A stretch of DNA of 46,129 nucleotides from an uncultured Collinsella sp. GTDB taxonomy: Bacteria > Actinomycetota > Coriobacteriia > Coriobacteriales > Coriobacteriaceae. Below are positions 1 to 7,713 of this stretch, piece after piece. The notes beneath the pieces are model-generated. The model had not been told where the DNA came from and made no database searches. It saw only the letters and a program-made list of their open reading frames with translations. Each line of letters starts with the position of its first letter. The first letter of the stretch is position 1. Position numbers and translations under genes: made by a program. The stretch is from NCBI GenBank assembly GCA_959019945.1, contig CAUEQD010000015.1, positions 1 through 46,129 of the forward strand. Direction: 5' to 3'.

Positions 1-13
1 GGATGACTTGAAG

Positions 14-45
14 AAGGGGGAGGCCTCGCGGCCTCCCCCTTTTTT
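14..45 (+). terminator. Rho-independent terminator of an upstream gene
   Basis: A 12-bp perfect GC-rich stem (14-25 pairing with 30-41) closes a TCGC tetraloop and runs into six T residues. It would end a gene lying before the window; that gene is not visible. Confidence 0.9.
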
Positions 46-112
46 GCGTTGTATATACGTTGTACTTTGGGACCTAGCTCCCCCGTATGTGCTCTTACTG
101 TTTGGCTGTATT

Positions 113-143
113 TTGAGTCCATCTAGTGTATTTAAGCGATAAT
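113..143 (+). promoter_or_regulatory. candidate promoter for coaE
   Basis: TTGAGT (113-118) and GATAAT (138-143) are separated by 19 nt and end 28 nt before the coaE start. The spacing is slightly long, so this is only a candidate. Nothing else is apparent between the terminator and coaE. Confidence 0.3.
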
Positions 144-171
144 TACTCGCATTGGCGTTAGGGAGGGCTTG

Positions 172-813
172 ATGTTTACCGTATTTGTCTTGGGCAATAT
201 TGCTTCGGGTAAGTCAACTGCCTGCCGCTATTTCGAATCTCGTGGCGCTATGCTTATCGATCTGGATGAGCTTGCAAAATCACTGTATGTGCCGGGCTCT
301 GATATCGTCAATACACTCGCGGATGAATTCGGTTGGGACATTTTGGATGAGGAAGGCGGCATTCGCCGCGGCATCCTCGCTTCTCGAGCTTTCGCTTCTC
401 CTGATTCGGTCGCACGGCTCAATGACATCGTGCATCCCATTCTGATTGAACAGCTTTCGCTTAGGATTCTCGATCCGGTTTGTTGTACGGTTTCATCTCC
501 CCGTTATCCTTTTGCGGTGGTCGAGGTTTCTGCTCCGACTGGTTTTGAGGATGCATTTGGCTTGGCTGATGAAATTTTGGTCATCAGCGCCCCTTTGTCA
601 GTTCGTCGCGAGCGCGCTATTCAACGTGGCATGGAGCCATCTGATTTTGATGCCCGTTCTGCTTGCCAGCCCGAAGAGTCTGCGCTGTGCAATCTCGCTA
701 CAACTGTGATTGACAATGCGGCAGACGATAACTCGCTCTTTGAACAACTGGACGCATGGCTTTCGCGCCATGGGTTCGGGGATGTAGCGGATAAGGAGGA
801 GGCCGATGCCTAA
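172..813 (+). CDS. coaE: dephospho-CoA kinase
   Basis: This enzyme phosphorylates the 3'-hydroxyl of dephospho-CoA with ATP, the last step of coenzyme A synthesis in the cytosol. The 213-residue protein has the family's P-loop near its N-terminus (GNIASGKST, residues 8-16), followed by an Asp-rich segment (IDLDELAK) and the HPILIEQL segment typical of CoaE. The second glycine-rich position of the usual GGIGSGKS loop is altered (NIASGKS), but the Lys-Ser pair is intact. I chose ATG 172 because GGGAGG lies six bases upstream; the in-frame TTG at 169 is too close to that ribosome site. The stop overlaps the start of the following transglycosylase gene by 8 nt, so the two are probably translationally coupled. 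Codon use is more AT-rich than in the transport genes. Confidence 0.9.
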   Translation: MFTVFVLGNIASGKSTACRYFESRGAMLIDLDELAKSLYVPGSDIVNTLADEFGWDILDEEGGIRRGILASRAFASPDSVARLNDIVHPILIEQLSLRILDPVCCTVSSPRYPFAVVEVSAPTGFEDAFGLADEILVISAPLSVRRERAIQRGMEPSDFDARSACQPEESALCNLATTVIDNAADDNSLFEQLDAWLSRHGFGDVADKEEADA

Positions 814-1387
814 GACACGTTTCCTTACGTGGTATCGCCTTATACCGCTGGCTGCCGTTTTTGCCTTCGGCCTTATCTCATTCGTTTACTCATATGCTCC
901 TGCCGCTTTCTTTAAGCCGCTGTATCCGATTGACTACGAGGCGTATGTAAAGCAATCCAGTATTTCGCATAATCTGGATCCGTATCTGGTGTGCGCTGTC
1001 ATTAAGTCTGAATCGAATTGGGATCCCGAGGCCGAGTCGAATCAGGGTGCTCAGGGATTGATGCAGCTGATGCCCGAGACTGCCCAGGATATGATCGCCA
1101 AGGGCCTTGTCGACGGTGGCGAGTATTCGGCCGACAACCTTAACGATCCGGCTACGAATATCGAGTTTGGCTGTGCGTATCTTTCGTATCTTCTAGCGTA
1201 TTTTAACGGGTCGACTGACAGTGCCATTGCCGCCTATAACGCCGGCATGGGCAATGTCGACGGATGGGCGCAGCAGAGTACGTCGCTTCATAATGCAATC
1301 ACCTTTCCCGAGACGCAGGCGTATCTGATTCGTGTCAATAATGCCTGGGTTCGCTACAAAACCCTCTATCCCGATCGGTTCGTATAG
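806..1387 (+). CDS. membrane-anchored lytic transglycosylase (SLT family)
   Basis: This enzyme would cleave the MurNAc-GlcNAc bond of peptidoglycan outside the membrane. The 193-residue protein starts with a basic stretch and one hydrophobic segment (about residues 11-31), which suggests a signal anchor. The goose-lysozyme-like SLT domain follows. Its catalytic Glu is Glu69 (IKSESNWDPEA), followed by the family signatures GLMQLMPETA (84-93) and AYNAGMGN (143-150). There is no LysM or other wall-binding domain, so it is a minimal catalytic form. ATG 806 has a strong AAGGAGGA site inside the end of coaE, and the two genes overlap by 8 nt. The domain assignment is firm; its role in growth versus secretion-channel assembly is unknown. 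Confidence 0.92.
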   Translation: MPKTRFLTWYRLIPLAAVFAFGLISFVYSYAPAAFFKPLYPIDYEAYVKQSSISHNLDPYLVCAVIKSESNWDPEAESNQGAQGLMQLMPETAQDMIAKGLVDGGEYSADNLNDPATNIEFGCAYLSYLLAYFNGSTDSAIAAYNAGMGNVDGWAQQSTSLHNAITFPETQAYLIRVNNAWVRYKTLYPDRFV

Positions 1388-1438
1388 GACTATGCCTGCC
1401 GCCTGCGTATACTGCAGATATATGAGTTAGGAGTATCC

Positions 1439-3679
1439 ATGGCGGAATTTGAAGTAGAACGCGTTGGTGGTGAACTTAAGCGCTTTGGCGTTGAAGGCTC
1501 TGACGTGCCGTTTAAGGTCGTGTCTCCCTATGACCCTGCAGGCTCTCAGCCTAAAGCCATTGAGTCGCTTGTGCAGGGTGTGAGGGACGGAGACCGCTAT
1601 CAGGTTTTGCTGGGCGTGACTGGTTCGGGCAAGACCTTCACGATGGCAAAGACTATTGAGGCCCTGGGAAAGCCGACGCTGGTCATGGCTCCGAATAAAA
1701 CGCTCGCCGCTCAGCTTGCGAGCGAGCTCAAAGAGTTCTTTCCCAACAACGCTGTGGTCTACTTCGTCTCGTACTACGACTACTATCAGCCCGAGGCGTA
1801 TGTGCCGCAAAGCGATACATATATCGAGAAAGACTCCTCGATTAACGAAGAGGTTGAGATGCTGCGACATCAGGCGACCGCATCGCTGCTCTCTCGACGC
1901 GATGTGATCGTTGTCGCATCGGTCTCGTGTATCTATGGCATTGGCTCTCCTGAGGACTATGCAGGTCTGGCTCCAAACGTCGACAAGAAGGTGCCGCTCG
2001 AGCGCGATGACTTTATCCATGCACTTATCGACATTCAATATGATCGCAATGACTATGACCTGGCACGCGGCACGTTCCGCGTGCGCGGCGATGTTGTCGA
2101 CGTGTATCCGCCTTATGCCGAGCATCCGTTGCGGTTTGAGTTCTTTGGCGACGAGGTCGAGCTGATTGCCGAGATCGATGAGGTCACCGGTGAGATGCTT
2201 CGTGAGTACGAGGCCATCCCTGTATGGCCGGCATCGCACTACGTGACCGAGAAGCCGAAGGTCAAGGCGGCTCTGAAATCGATCAGCGAAGAGTGCGAGA
2301 AGCGCGTGGCGGAGCTCAAGGCGACCGACAAGTTGCTCGAGGCGCAGCGTCTGCAGCAGCGCACCGATTATGATCTTGAGATGCTCGAGACGATGGGCTT
2401 TTGCAACGGCATCGAGAACTACTCGCGTCATCTGGACGGTCGCAAGCCGGGTGAGCCGCCGTTTACCCTAATCGATTACTTTCCCAAGGATATGCTCTGC
2501 ATCATCGATGAGAGCCATGTGACGGTGCCGCAGATTCGCGGCATGCACGAAGGTGACCGCTCGCGTAAGGTGACGCTGGTGGAACACGGTTTTCGCCTGC
2601 CCTCGGCGCTCGATAACCGCCCGCTTCGTTTCGATGAGTTTGAGGCAAGGATACCCCAGTTTATCTATGTTTCGGCCACGCCGGGCGACTACGAGCTGCG
2701 GGTGAGCCAAAACGATGTGGAGCAGATTATTCGTCCGACTGGCCTGCTCGACCCCAAGATTGACGTGCGTCCAGTTCGCGGCCAGATTGACGATCTTGAG
2801 GACGAGATTCGCGAGCGCGTTGCCCGCAAGGAGCGCGTGCTGGTGACCACGTTGACCAAGCGCATGGCCGAGGACCTGACCGACCATCTGCTCGACGCAG
2901 GCATTAAGGTCAATTACATGCACTCTGATACGGCGACAATGGACCGTGTCGAGATCCTGCGAACGCTGCGCGAGGGCAAGATCGATGTTCTCGTTGGCAT
3001 CAACCTGCTTCGCGAGGGCTTGGATCTCCCCGAGGTCTCACTGGTGGCAATTCTCGATGCCGATAAGGAAGGCTTCTTGCGCAACCGCCGTTCGCTGATT
3101 CAGACGATTGGCCGTGCGGCCCGTAACGCCGATGGTGAAGTCATCATGTATGCAGACGTTGTGACCGATTCGATGAAAGAGGCCATCGAGGAGACGCAGC
3201 GCCGTCGCGAGATTCAGATGGCATATAACGAAGAACATGGCATTGTGCCCAAGACAGTGCGCAAGGCCATCAACGACATCTCAAGTTTTATTGCCGAGGC
3301 CGAAAAAACTGTGGGCTCCAAGGGACGCTCGAAGGGCGACTCTCTTGGCCATGGCGCATTCTATACGCCCGATGAGTCGGGCGAGGGCGGTGTGCCGGAA
3401 ACGGTGGCGCCCGAGCAGACACTTGCGGAGCAGTTGGAAGAACTGCCGCATGACGAGCTTGTGCGGATCGTCGAAACCATGGAAGAGGATATGCGTAACG
3501 CTTCTGCCGCTATGGACTTTGAGGAGGCGGCGCGCCTGCGCGATGCCGTCGTTCAGATTCGGGCGATGCTCGAGGGTGCGTCTGAGGACGAGACGATCGA
3601 GCGCTTACGCTCGCAGGCCCGCAAGGGTTCCACGTTCGCATCGGGCAGAAAACGCCAGGGTGCACGGTTTAAGAAATAG
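1439..3679 (+). CDS. uvrB: excinuclease ABC subunit B
   Basis: UvrB is the damage-verifying helicase-like subunit of nucleotide excision repair; it is loaded by UvrA and recruits UvrC. Walker A is GVTGSGKT (59-66). The Tyr-rich beta-hairpin that clamps DNA is visible (YYDYYQPEAYVP), as are the DEAD-like IDESH box and helicase motifs V and VI (GINLLREGLDLPE, QTIGRAARN). A C-terminal UVR domain (MDFEEAARLRDAVVQIR) binds UvrC. At 746 residues it is longer than the roughly 670 of E. coli UvrB. The extra length is a short N-terminal lead, a Gly/Ser-rich linker before the UVR domain, and a basic tail ending RKRQGARFKK. ATG 1439 is preceded by TAGGAG. uvrA and uvrC lie within the next 14 kb. Confidence 0.98.
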   Translation: MAEFEVERVGGELKRFGVEGSDVPFKVVSPYDPAGSQPKAIESLVQGVRDGDRYQVLLGVTGSGKTFTMAKTIEALGKPTLVMAPNKTLAAQLASELKEFFPNNAVVYFVSYYDYYQPEAYVPQSDTYIEKDSSINEEVEMLRHQATASLLSRRDVIVVASVSCIYGIGSPEDYAGLAPNVDKKVPLERDDFIHALIDIQYDRNDYDLARGTFRVRGDVVDVYPPYAEHPLRFEFFGDEVELIAEIDEVTGEMLREYEAIPVWPASHYVTEKPKVKAALKSISEECEKRVAELKATDKLLEAQRLQQRTDYDLEMLETMGFCNGIENYSRHLDGRKPGEPPFTLIDYFPKDMLCIIDESHVTVPQIRGMHEGDRSRKVTLVEHGFRLPSALDNRPLRFDEFEARIPQFIYVSATPGDYELRVSQNDVEQIIRPTGLLDPKIDVRPVRGQIDDLEDEIRERVARKERVLVTTLTKRMAEDLTDHLLDAGIKVNYMHSDTATMDRVEILRTLREGKIDVLVGINLLREGLDLPEVSLVAILDADKEGFLRNRRSLIQTIGRAARNADGEVIMYADVVTDSMKEAIEETQRRREIQMAYNEEHGIVPKTVRKAINDISSFIAEAEKTVGSKGRSKGDSLGHGAFYTPDESGEGGVPETVAPEQTLAEQLEELPHDELVRIVETMEEDMRNASAAMDFEEAARLRDAVVQIRAMLEGASEDETIERLRSQARKGSTFASGRKRQGARFKK

Positions 3680-3682
3680 CGA

Positions 3683-3724
3683 ACAGGCCCCGAGTTCCCT
3701 GTGGAGCTCGGGGCCTGTGTCTTT
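3683..3724 (+). terminator. terminator after uvrB
   Basis: A 16-bp stem with one T-G wobble (3683-3698 with 3703-3718) and a CTGT loop is followed by a short T run. It separates uvrB from the convergent FAD gene. On the minus strand the tail is T-poor, so it may stop that side less well. Confidence 0.88.
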
Positions 3725-3744
3725 TGCGCGCTGGAATTCGTGCG

Positions 3745-5385
3745 TTAGAGGTCCGCGATCAGGGCTTCGGCACAACGGATGCCGTCGGTGGCCGCGCTCA
3801 TGATGCCGCCGGCATATCCAGCTCCCTCACCACAAGGGTAGAGGCCCGGGGTCGACACGGCATGGCACGTTCGGTCTCGGGTGACAGTGACCGGTGAGCT
3901 CGAACGAGTCTCCACGCCGGTAAGAACGGCATCGGGACGGTCGTAGCCTCGTAGCTTTTTTCCGAGTAGGGGAAGTCCCAGGCGGAGCGACTCGACGATA
4001 TGCTGCGGCAGGGCTTCGTCAATTGTCGTCCAGGTCACACCGAGCGGATAGGTGGGCTTTACCTTTCCGGGCGCCTTGCTGGCGCGTCCTGCGAGGAAAT
4101 CTCCGACGAGTTGTGCCGGTGCGTTCCAGTTGGAACCGCCCAGGCGATAGGCGGCCGCCTCGCAGGCGCGCTGGAGCTCGATGCCGGCGAGCGGGTCATC
4201 GTTGGGAAGGTCCTCAGGCGTGACGTTAACGAGCAGGGCGGCGTTTGCGTTGCGTCCGTCGCGGGCATTGAGGCTGGCGCCGTTGACGCACAGGTGGCCC
4301 TGCTCGGAAGAGGCGGCGACAACCTGCCCGCCGGGGCACATGCAAAACGAGAACACGCTGCGGCCGTTGGGAAGATGGGCGACGAGCTTGTAGGGGGCTG
4401 CTCCGAGGGCAGGATGTCCCGCCAAGGCTCCATATTGGGCTCGGTCGATGTCGCGCTGCGGATGCTCGATGCGAACGCCCATGGCAAAGGTCTTTTGTGC
4501 GAGGGCCACGTTGTGGTCCTTAAGGAGCTCAAAAATATCGCGAGCAGAATGCCCACAGGCGAGGATGAGGTGCTTTGTTTCGATTGGCTCGTAAGCGGCG
4601 TCTTGGGACGATTGGACATCGATACCGGTGATGGCGCCAGACGCGTCGGTGCGAATGTCGACGAGCTTCGTTCGATAACGGACGACACCTCCGAGCTGCT
4701 CGGTGCGCTGGGATATAGCGGTGACAACCTTGGGAAGGATGTCGGAGCCAATGTGCGGCTTGGCATCCCACAGAATATCGCGGGGCGCACCCGCCTCGAC
4801 GAAGGTTTCGAGGATAAGGCGATGGGCGGGATTTTTTGTTCCCGTATTGAGCTTGCCGTCCGAGAAGGTCCCCGCGCCGCCCAGACCAAACTGAATATTG
4901 CTCTCGGGGTCGAGGATGCGCTCCTTTAGAAAGAGGTCGATCGCCTGCGAGCGGCGAAATGCCGGGTCGCCGCGCTCGATAAGCAAGGGCTTAAGACCTG
5001 CTTCGGCGAGCGTGAGCGCAGCGAAAAGGCCGGCGCATCCGGCGCCGACAACGACGGGGCGCTCTTTGGATGCGTCGGAAATGGGGGAGGGGAATGAAGG
5101 CTCATCGTCTTCTATCGCGCGTACGAGCGAGCGGTCACGTTCGGAAACGCTGTCGACCGCTTCTCGCTCGAGGTGGGGACTGGTCAGCTCAACACGAAAG
5201 CTCAGGATAAAATGGACGTCTCGTTTTTTGCGAGCGTCGATTGACTTGCGGTGGAGCTCGATGGACTTGATCTCGGAGTCTTTGCAACGTAGGACGCGCT
5301 TGGCGACTCGCTTGCCAACAATGAGGCAGGCATTTTCATCGCCGGCTTCATCGAGCGAAGCGTTGACTTGGGTGATTTCGATCAT
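3745..5385 (-). CDS. FAD-dependent dehydrogenase of the COG2509 type
   Basis: This 546-residue flavoprotein has an N-terminal basic domain of about 70 residues, a GAGCAG dinucleotide-binding loop at 114-119, and a C-terminal flavin-binding segment containing CGEGAGYAGG. That architecture matches the uncharacterised FAD-dependent dehydrogenases of COG2509, distantly related to geranylgeranyl-reductase-like flavoproteins. The substrate is unknown. The frame is open upstream, but I chose the ATG at 5385 because AAGGAGACC lies just before it and family conservation begins there. It follows the BaiN-like flavoprotein gene on the same strand, with a terminator between them (5402-5435), so it probably needs read-through or its own promoter. 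Confidence 0.85.
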   Translation of the reverse strand: MIEITQVNASLDEAGDENACLIVGKRVAKRVLRCKDSEIKSIELHRKSIDARKKRDVHFILSFRVELTSPHLEREAVDSVSERDRSLVRAIEDDEPSFPSPISDASKERPVVVGAGCAGLFAALTLAEAGLKPLLIERGDPAFRRSQAIDLFLKERILDPESNIQFGLGGAGTFSDGKLNTGTKNPAHRLILETFVEAGAPRDILWDAKPHIGSDILPKVVTAISQRTEQLGGVVRYRTKLVDIRTDASGAITGIDVQSSQDAAYEPIETKHLILACGHSARDIFELLKDHNVALAQKTFAMGVRIEHPQRDIDRAQYGALAGHPALGAAPYKLVAHLPNGRSVFSFCMCPGGQVVAASSEQGHLCVNGASLNARDGRNANAALLVNVTPEDLPNDDPLAGIELQRACEAAAYRLGGSNWNAPAQLVGDFLAGRASKAPGKVKPTYPLGVTWTTIDEALPQHIVESLRLGLPLLGKKLRGYDRPDAVLTGVETRSSSPVTVTRDRTCHAVSTPGLYPCGEGAGYAGGIMSAATDGIRCAEALIADL

Positions 5386-5401
5386 CGAGGTCTCCTTAGA
5401 G

Positions 5402-5435
5402 GCAAGAAAGAGGCCGTCCGGTATCCCAGACGGCC
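5402..5435 (-). terminator. terminator between the two flavoprotein genes
   Basis: Read on the minus strand, a 10-bp stem with one wobble (5426-5435 with 5412-5421) closes a four-base loop and is followed by a T-rich tail. It lies 30 bases past the stop of the 5466-6737 gene. Confidence 0.7.
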
Positions 5436-5465
5436 CGAATGCGTTTTTGATTATAGACTGCGCGG

Positions 5466-6737
5466 CTACAGGCTGCTTGCAGCGCGAATGCCCGAGAGCC
5501 ATGCCCACGCAAGGTTAAAGCCTCCGCAATCGGCGTCGATGTCGAGCGCTTCGCCGCAGACGTAAAGCGGGGCGTCGACAACGCTGCGCGCGCGTAGACT
5601 GGGTGTTGAGATACTCTCGACAGATACGCCACCACGCGTGACCTGTGCCGAGCGCTCCTCGGCTGTTCCCTCAACGAGCAACTTAAAGTGCTTGAGGATC
5701 GAGACCAGGTGGATGACATCGTTGGAGCCTGGATGGCACTGCTCGAACGCCGTGCAGACGACGCGGGAGAGTTGCGGGGCGAGCATGCCGTCGAGCCAAC
5801 GGGGATCGCGGGGCGAAAAGCCGCCGAGCAGCTCAACGCGCCGGTTGAGCATATCGAGCAGCTCGTCTTTGGAGAGGTCGGGGAAAACGTCGAGCAGGAT
5901 CGTATCACCGCGCTGGATACGACGGGAGAGGTTGAAGACAGCGACGCCCGAGATGCCGAAGGCTCGAAACAGGACTTCACCGTCTTCGTGCCAGAGCTCA
6001 TTATGATTGCGGGCGAGCGTCAAGCGGGCGCGGACGCGCAGGCCGTCCAACGTCTTGAGTGCCGCCCGATCGCCGACGACCGTTGCCGATACGGGGCAGA
6101 GGATGGGGCGCAGCGAAGTGAGGGGGAGGCTAAACGTATCGGCGATACCGGTGGGGTTGCCACCCGTGGCGATAATTACGGCATGTGCCTCCAGGGCCTC
6201 GTTCTTGCGAGGGACATCGGCGAGCGCTTTCCGAAGCGAGCGGAGCTCCGTTTTTCGGTCGTCGTGCTTTTTTGCCTTGAGCACCCGCGCTGGACGGTCT
6301 ATTTGGAGTGCCCAGCCTTCGGAAGCTTTGTGCGCCGAGGCAACGTTGGCTCCGCAGATTAAGGTGATACCTAGGCGGTCGCAAACGTTGAGAAGCGCGT
6401 CGCGCACCGATTCAGCGCGAAGGGAGCGCGGGTACAGCCGGCCTTCCTCGGAGGTTGTCATGATACCCAGCGAGGAGAAGAAACCCATAAGCTCTTGTTC
6501 GGGCTGGGGGCCCATGACGGATTCGACGAATGCGGGGTGGTTATACCGCTGAGGATCAATCGATTCGTTGGAGAGGTTGCAGCGGCCGTTACCGGTCGCA
6601 AGGAGCTTAAGGCCACAGGCGACATCGCGCTCAACGATGCAGACGCTTTTGCCAGCGCGTGCGGCCGTAATGGCAGCGGCGAGGCCTGAAGCCCCGCCGC
6701 CGATTACCAGGACGTCATAGAAGGCGCTCGCGTTCAC
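5466..6737 (-). CDS. BaiN/HI0933-family FAD-binding oxidoreductase
   Basis: A 423-residue flavoprotein with the Rossmann loop GGGASG (13-18), the family-specific ATGNGRCNLSN segment that follows, and the C-terminal GGFNLAWAWLSG segment that closes on FAD. These mark the HI0933 family, often named aminoacetone oxidase or BaiN-like. Some BaiN-type proteins of gut clostridia act in bile-acid dehydroxylation, but no other bai gene is visible here, so that role should not be assumed. The GTG start (6735-6737) follows the Mrp stop codon with no gap, indicating an operon. Its own ribosome site (GAGG) is weak, which fits translational coupling. Confidence 0.85.
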   Translation of the reverse strand: MNASAFYDVLVIGGGASGLAAAITAARAGKSVCIVERDVACGLKLLATGNGRCNLSNESIDPQRYNHPAFVESVMGPQPEQELMGFFSSLGIMTTSEEGRLYPRSLRAESVRDALLNVCDRLGITLICGANVASAHKASEGWALQIDRPARVLKAKKHDDRKTELRSLRKALADVPRKNEALEAHAVIIATGGNPTGIADTFSLPLTSLRPILCPVSATVVGDRAALKTLDGLRVRARLTLARNHNELWHEDGEVLFRAFGISGVAVFNLSRRIQRGDTILLDVFPDLSKDELLDMLNRRVELLGGFSPRDPRWLDGMLAPQLSRVVCTAFEQCHPGSNDVIHLVSILKHFKLLVEGTAEERSAQVTRGGVSVESISTPSLRARSVVDAPLYVCGEALDIDADCGGFNLAWAWLSGIRAASSL

Positions 6738-7568
6738 TTAGGCCTCGTCGGTCTCGTGCGGGGTAATGGCCTCGACGGCAGAGACTGCCTTGGGCAACAT
6801 GTCATCGGGCAGCGCGGTCTCGACCTCGCCCTTATCGCAGGCCTCGGCGAGCGCCGGATTAATGGGAAGCTGGCCCAAGATGTCGAGGTTATAGCGATCT
6901 GCGACCTCGGGGAGCTTGCTCTTGCCAAAGACCTCAATCTTCTTGCCGCAGTCGGGGCACTCAATATAGCTCATGTTCTCGACAATGCCCAGAATGGGGA
7001 CGTTCATCTTCTCGGCCATGTTGACCGCCTTGGCGACGATCATCGAGACCAGATCCTGCGGGCTCGTGACGATGACGATGCCGTCGACGGGCAGCGACTG
7101 GAAGACGGTGAGCGCGACGTCGCCTGTTCCCGGAGGCATGTCGACCAGCAGGTAGTCGATGGGGCCCCACGAGGTCTCGCTCCAGAACTGCCTAATGGCG
7201 CCTGCGATGACCGGACCGCGCCAAAGGACGGGGTCGGTCTCGTTTTGGAGCAGCAGGTTGGAGCTCATGACCTTGACGCCGTGCTCGGAGATTTCGGGCA
7301 GCATAAGGTTGCCAAGGGCATGGACGTGGCGTCCGCTCATACCGAACATCTTGGGGATGGAGGGACCGGTGATGTCGGCATCGAGGACGCCGACCTTGTG
7401 GCCGTGACGGGCAAGCTCGGTGGCGATGGCACCGGTGACAAACGACTTGCCGACACCGCCCTTGCCGGAAAGCACGGCGATGACGCGTTTGACCTCGGAC
7501 AGCGTGTTCTCCTCAAATTGCGACGGCGACGTTTGTCCGCCGGCGGCCTGTGCGTGCTCGCAACCCAT
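6738..7568 (-). CDS. mrp: Mrp/NBP35-type Fe-S cluster carrier ATPase
   Basis: A 276-residue P-loop ATPase that carries and delivers iron-sulfur clusters to apoproteins. The deviant Walker A SGKGGVGKS (34-42) is the hallmark of the MinD/Mrp class. Later come the Mrp signatures DADITGPSIPKMFG and DMPPGTGD, and a C-terminal CPDC pair that bridges a cluster at the dimer interface. The short N-terminus lacks the MIP18-like domain of some Mrp proteins. I chose the ATG at 7568, after AAAGGAGTC; the frame is open 19 codons further but without a ribosome site. The neighbouring flavoprotein shares the transcript and might be a client, which is only inference. Confidence 0.93.
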   Translation of the reverse strand: MGCEHAQAAGGQTSPSQFEENTLSEVKRVIAVLSGKGGVGKSFVTGAIATELARHGHKVGVLDADITGPSIPKMFGMSGRHVHALGNLMLPEISEHGVKVMSSNLLLQNETDPVLWRGPVIAGAIRQFWSETSWGPIDYLLVDMPPGTGDVALTVFQSLPVDGIVIVTSPQDLVSMIVAKAVNMAEKMNVPILGIVENMSYIECPDCGKKIEVFGKSKLPEVADRYNLDILGQLPINPALAEACDKGEVETALPDDMLPKAVSAVEAITPHETDEA

Positions 7569-7623
7569 GTATGACTCCTTTGTATATGTTGGGGCCGGGG
7601 CCCCGTGATGTGACACGAGCGTC

Positions 7624-7653
7624 ATTGTACCCTCGTTTGCGAGCGGGAGTCAT
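7624..7653 (-). promoter_or_regulatory. candidate promoter of the mrp operon
   Basis: On the minus strand, ATGACT and TACAAT are separated by 18 nt, placing a transcription start about 50 bases before the mrp start codon. Nothing else is obvious between mrp and the LtaS-like gene. Confidence 0.45.
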
Positions 7654-7713
7654 TTGCGATGCATTTGGGCCGAGCGTGCTTGCAATACGATGGGTCCAAG
7701 CGAATGGGCGGGC

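Noticed and set aside
5386..5508. N-terminal extension of the COG2509 flavoprotein by 41 residues
   Set aside because: The extra part overlaps the upstream terminator hairpin and lacks a ribosome site; the internal ATG has AAGGAGACC.
5466..6737. BaiN-like enzyme as evidence for bile acid dehydroxylation
   Set aside because: The family is broad and no other bai gene is in the window.
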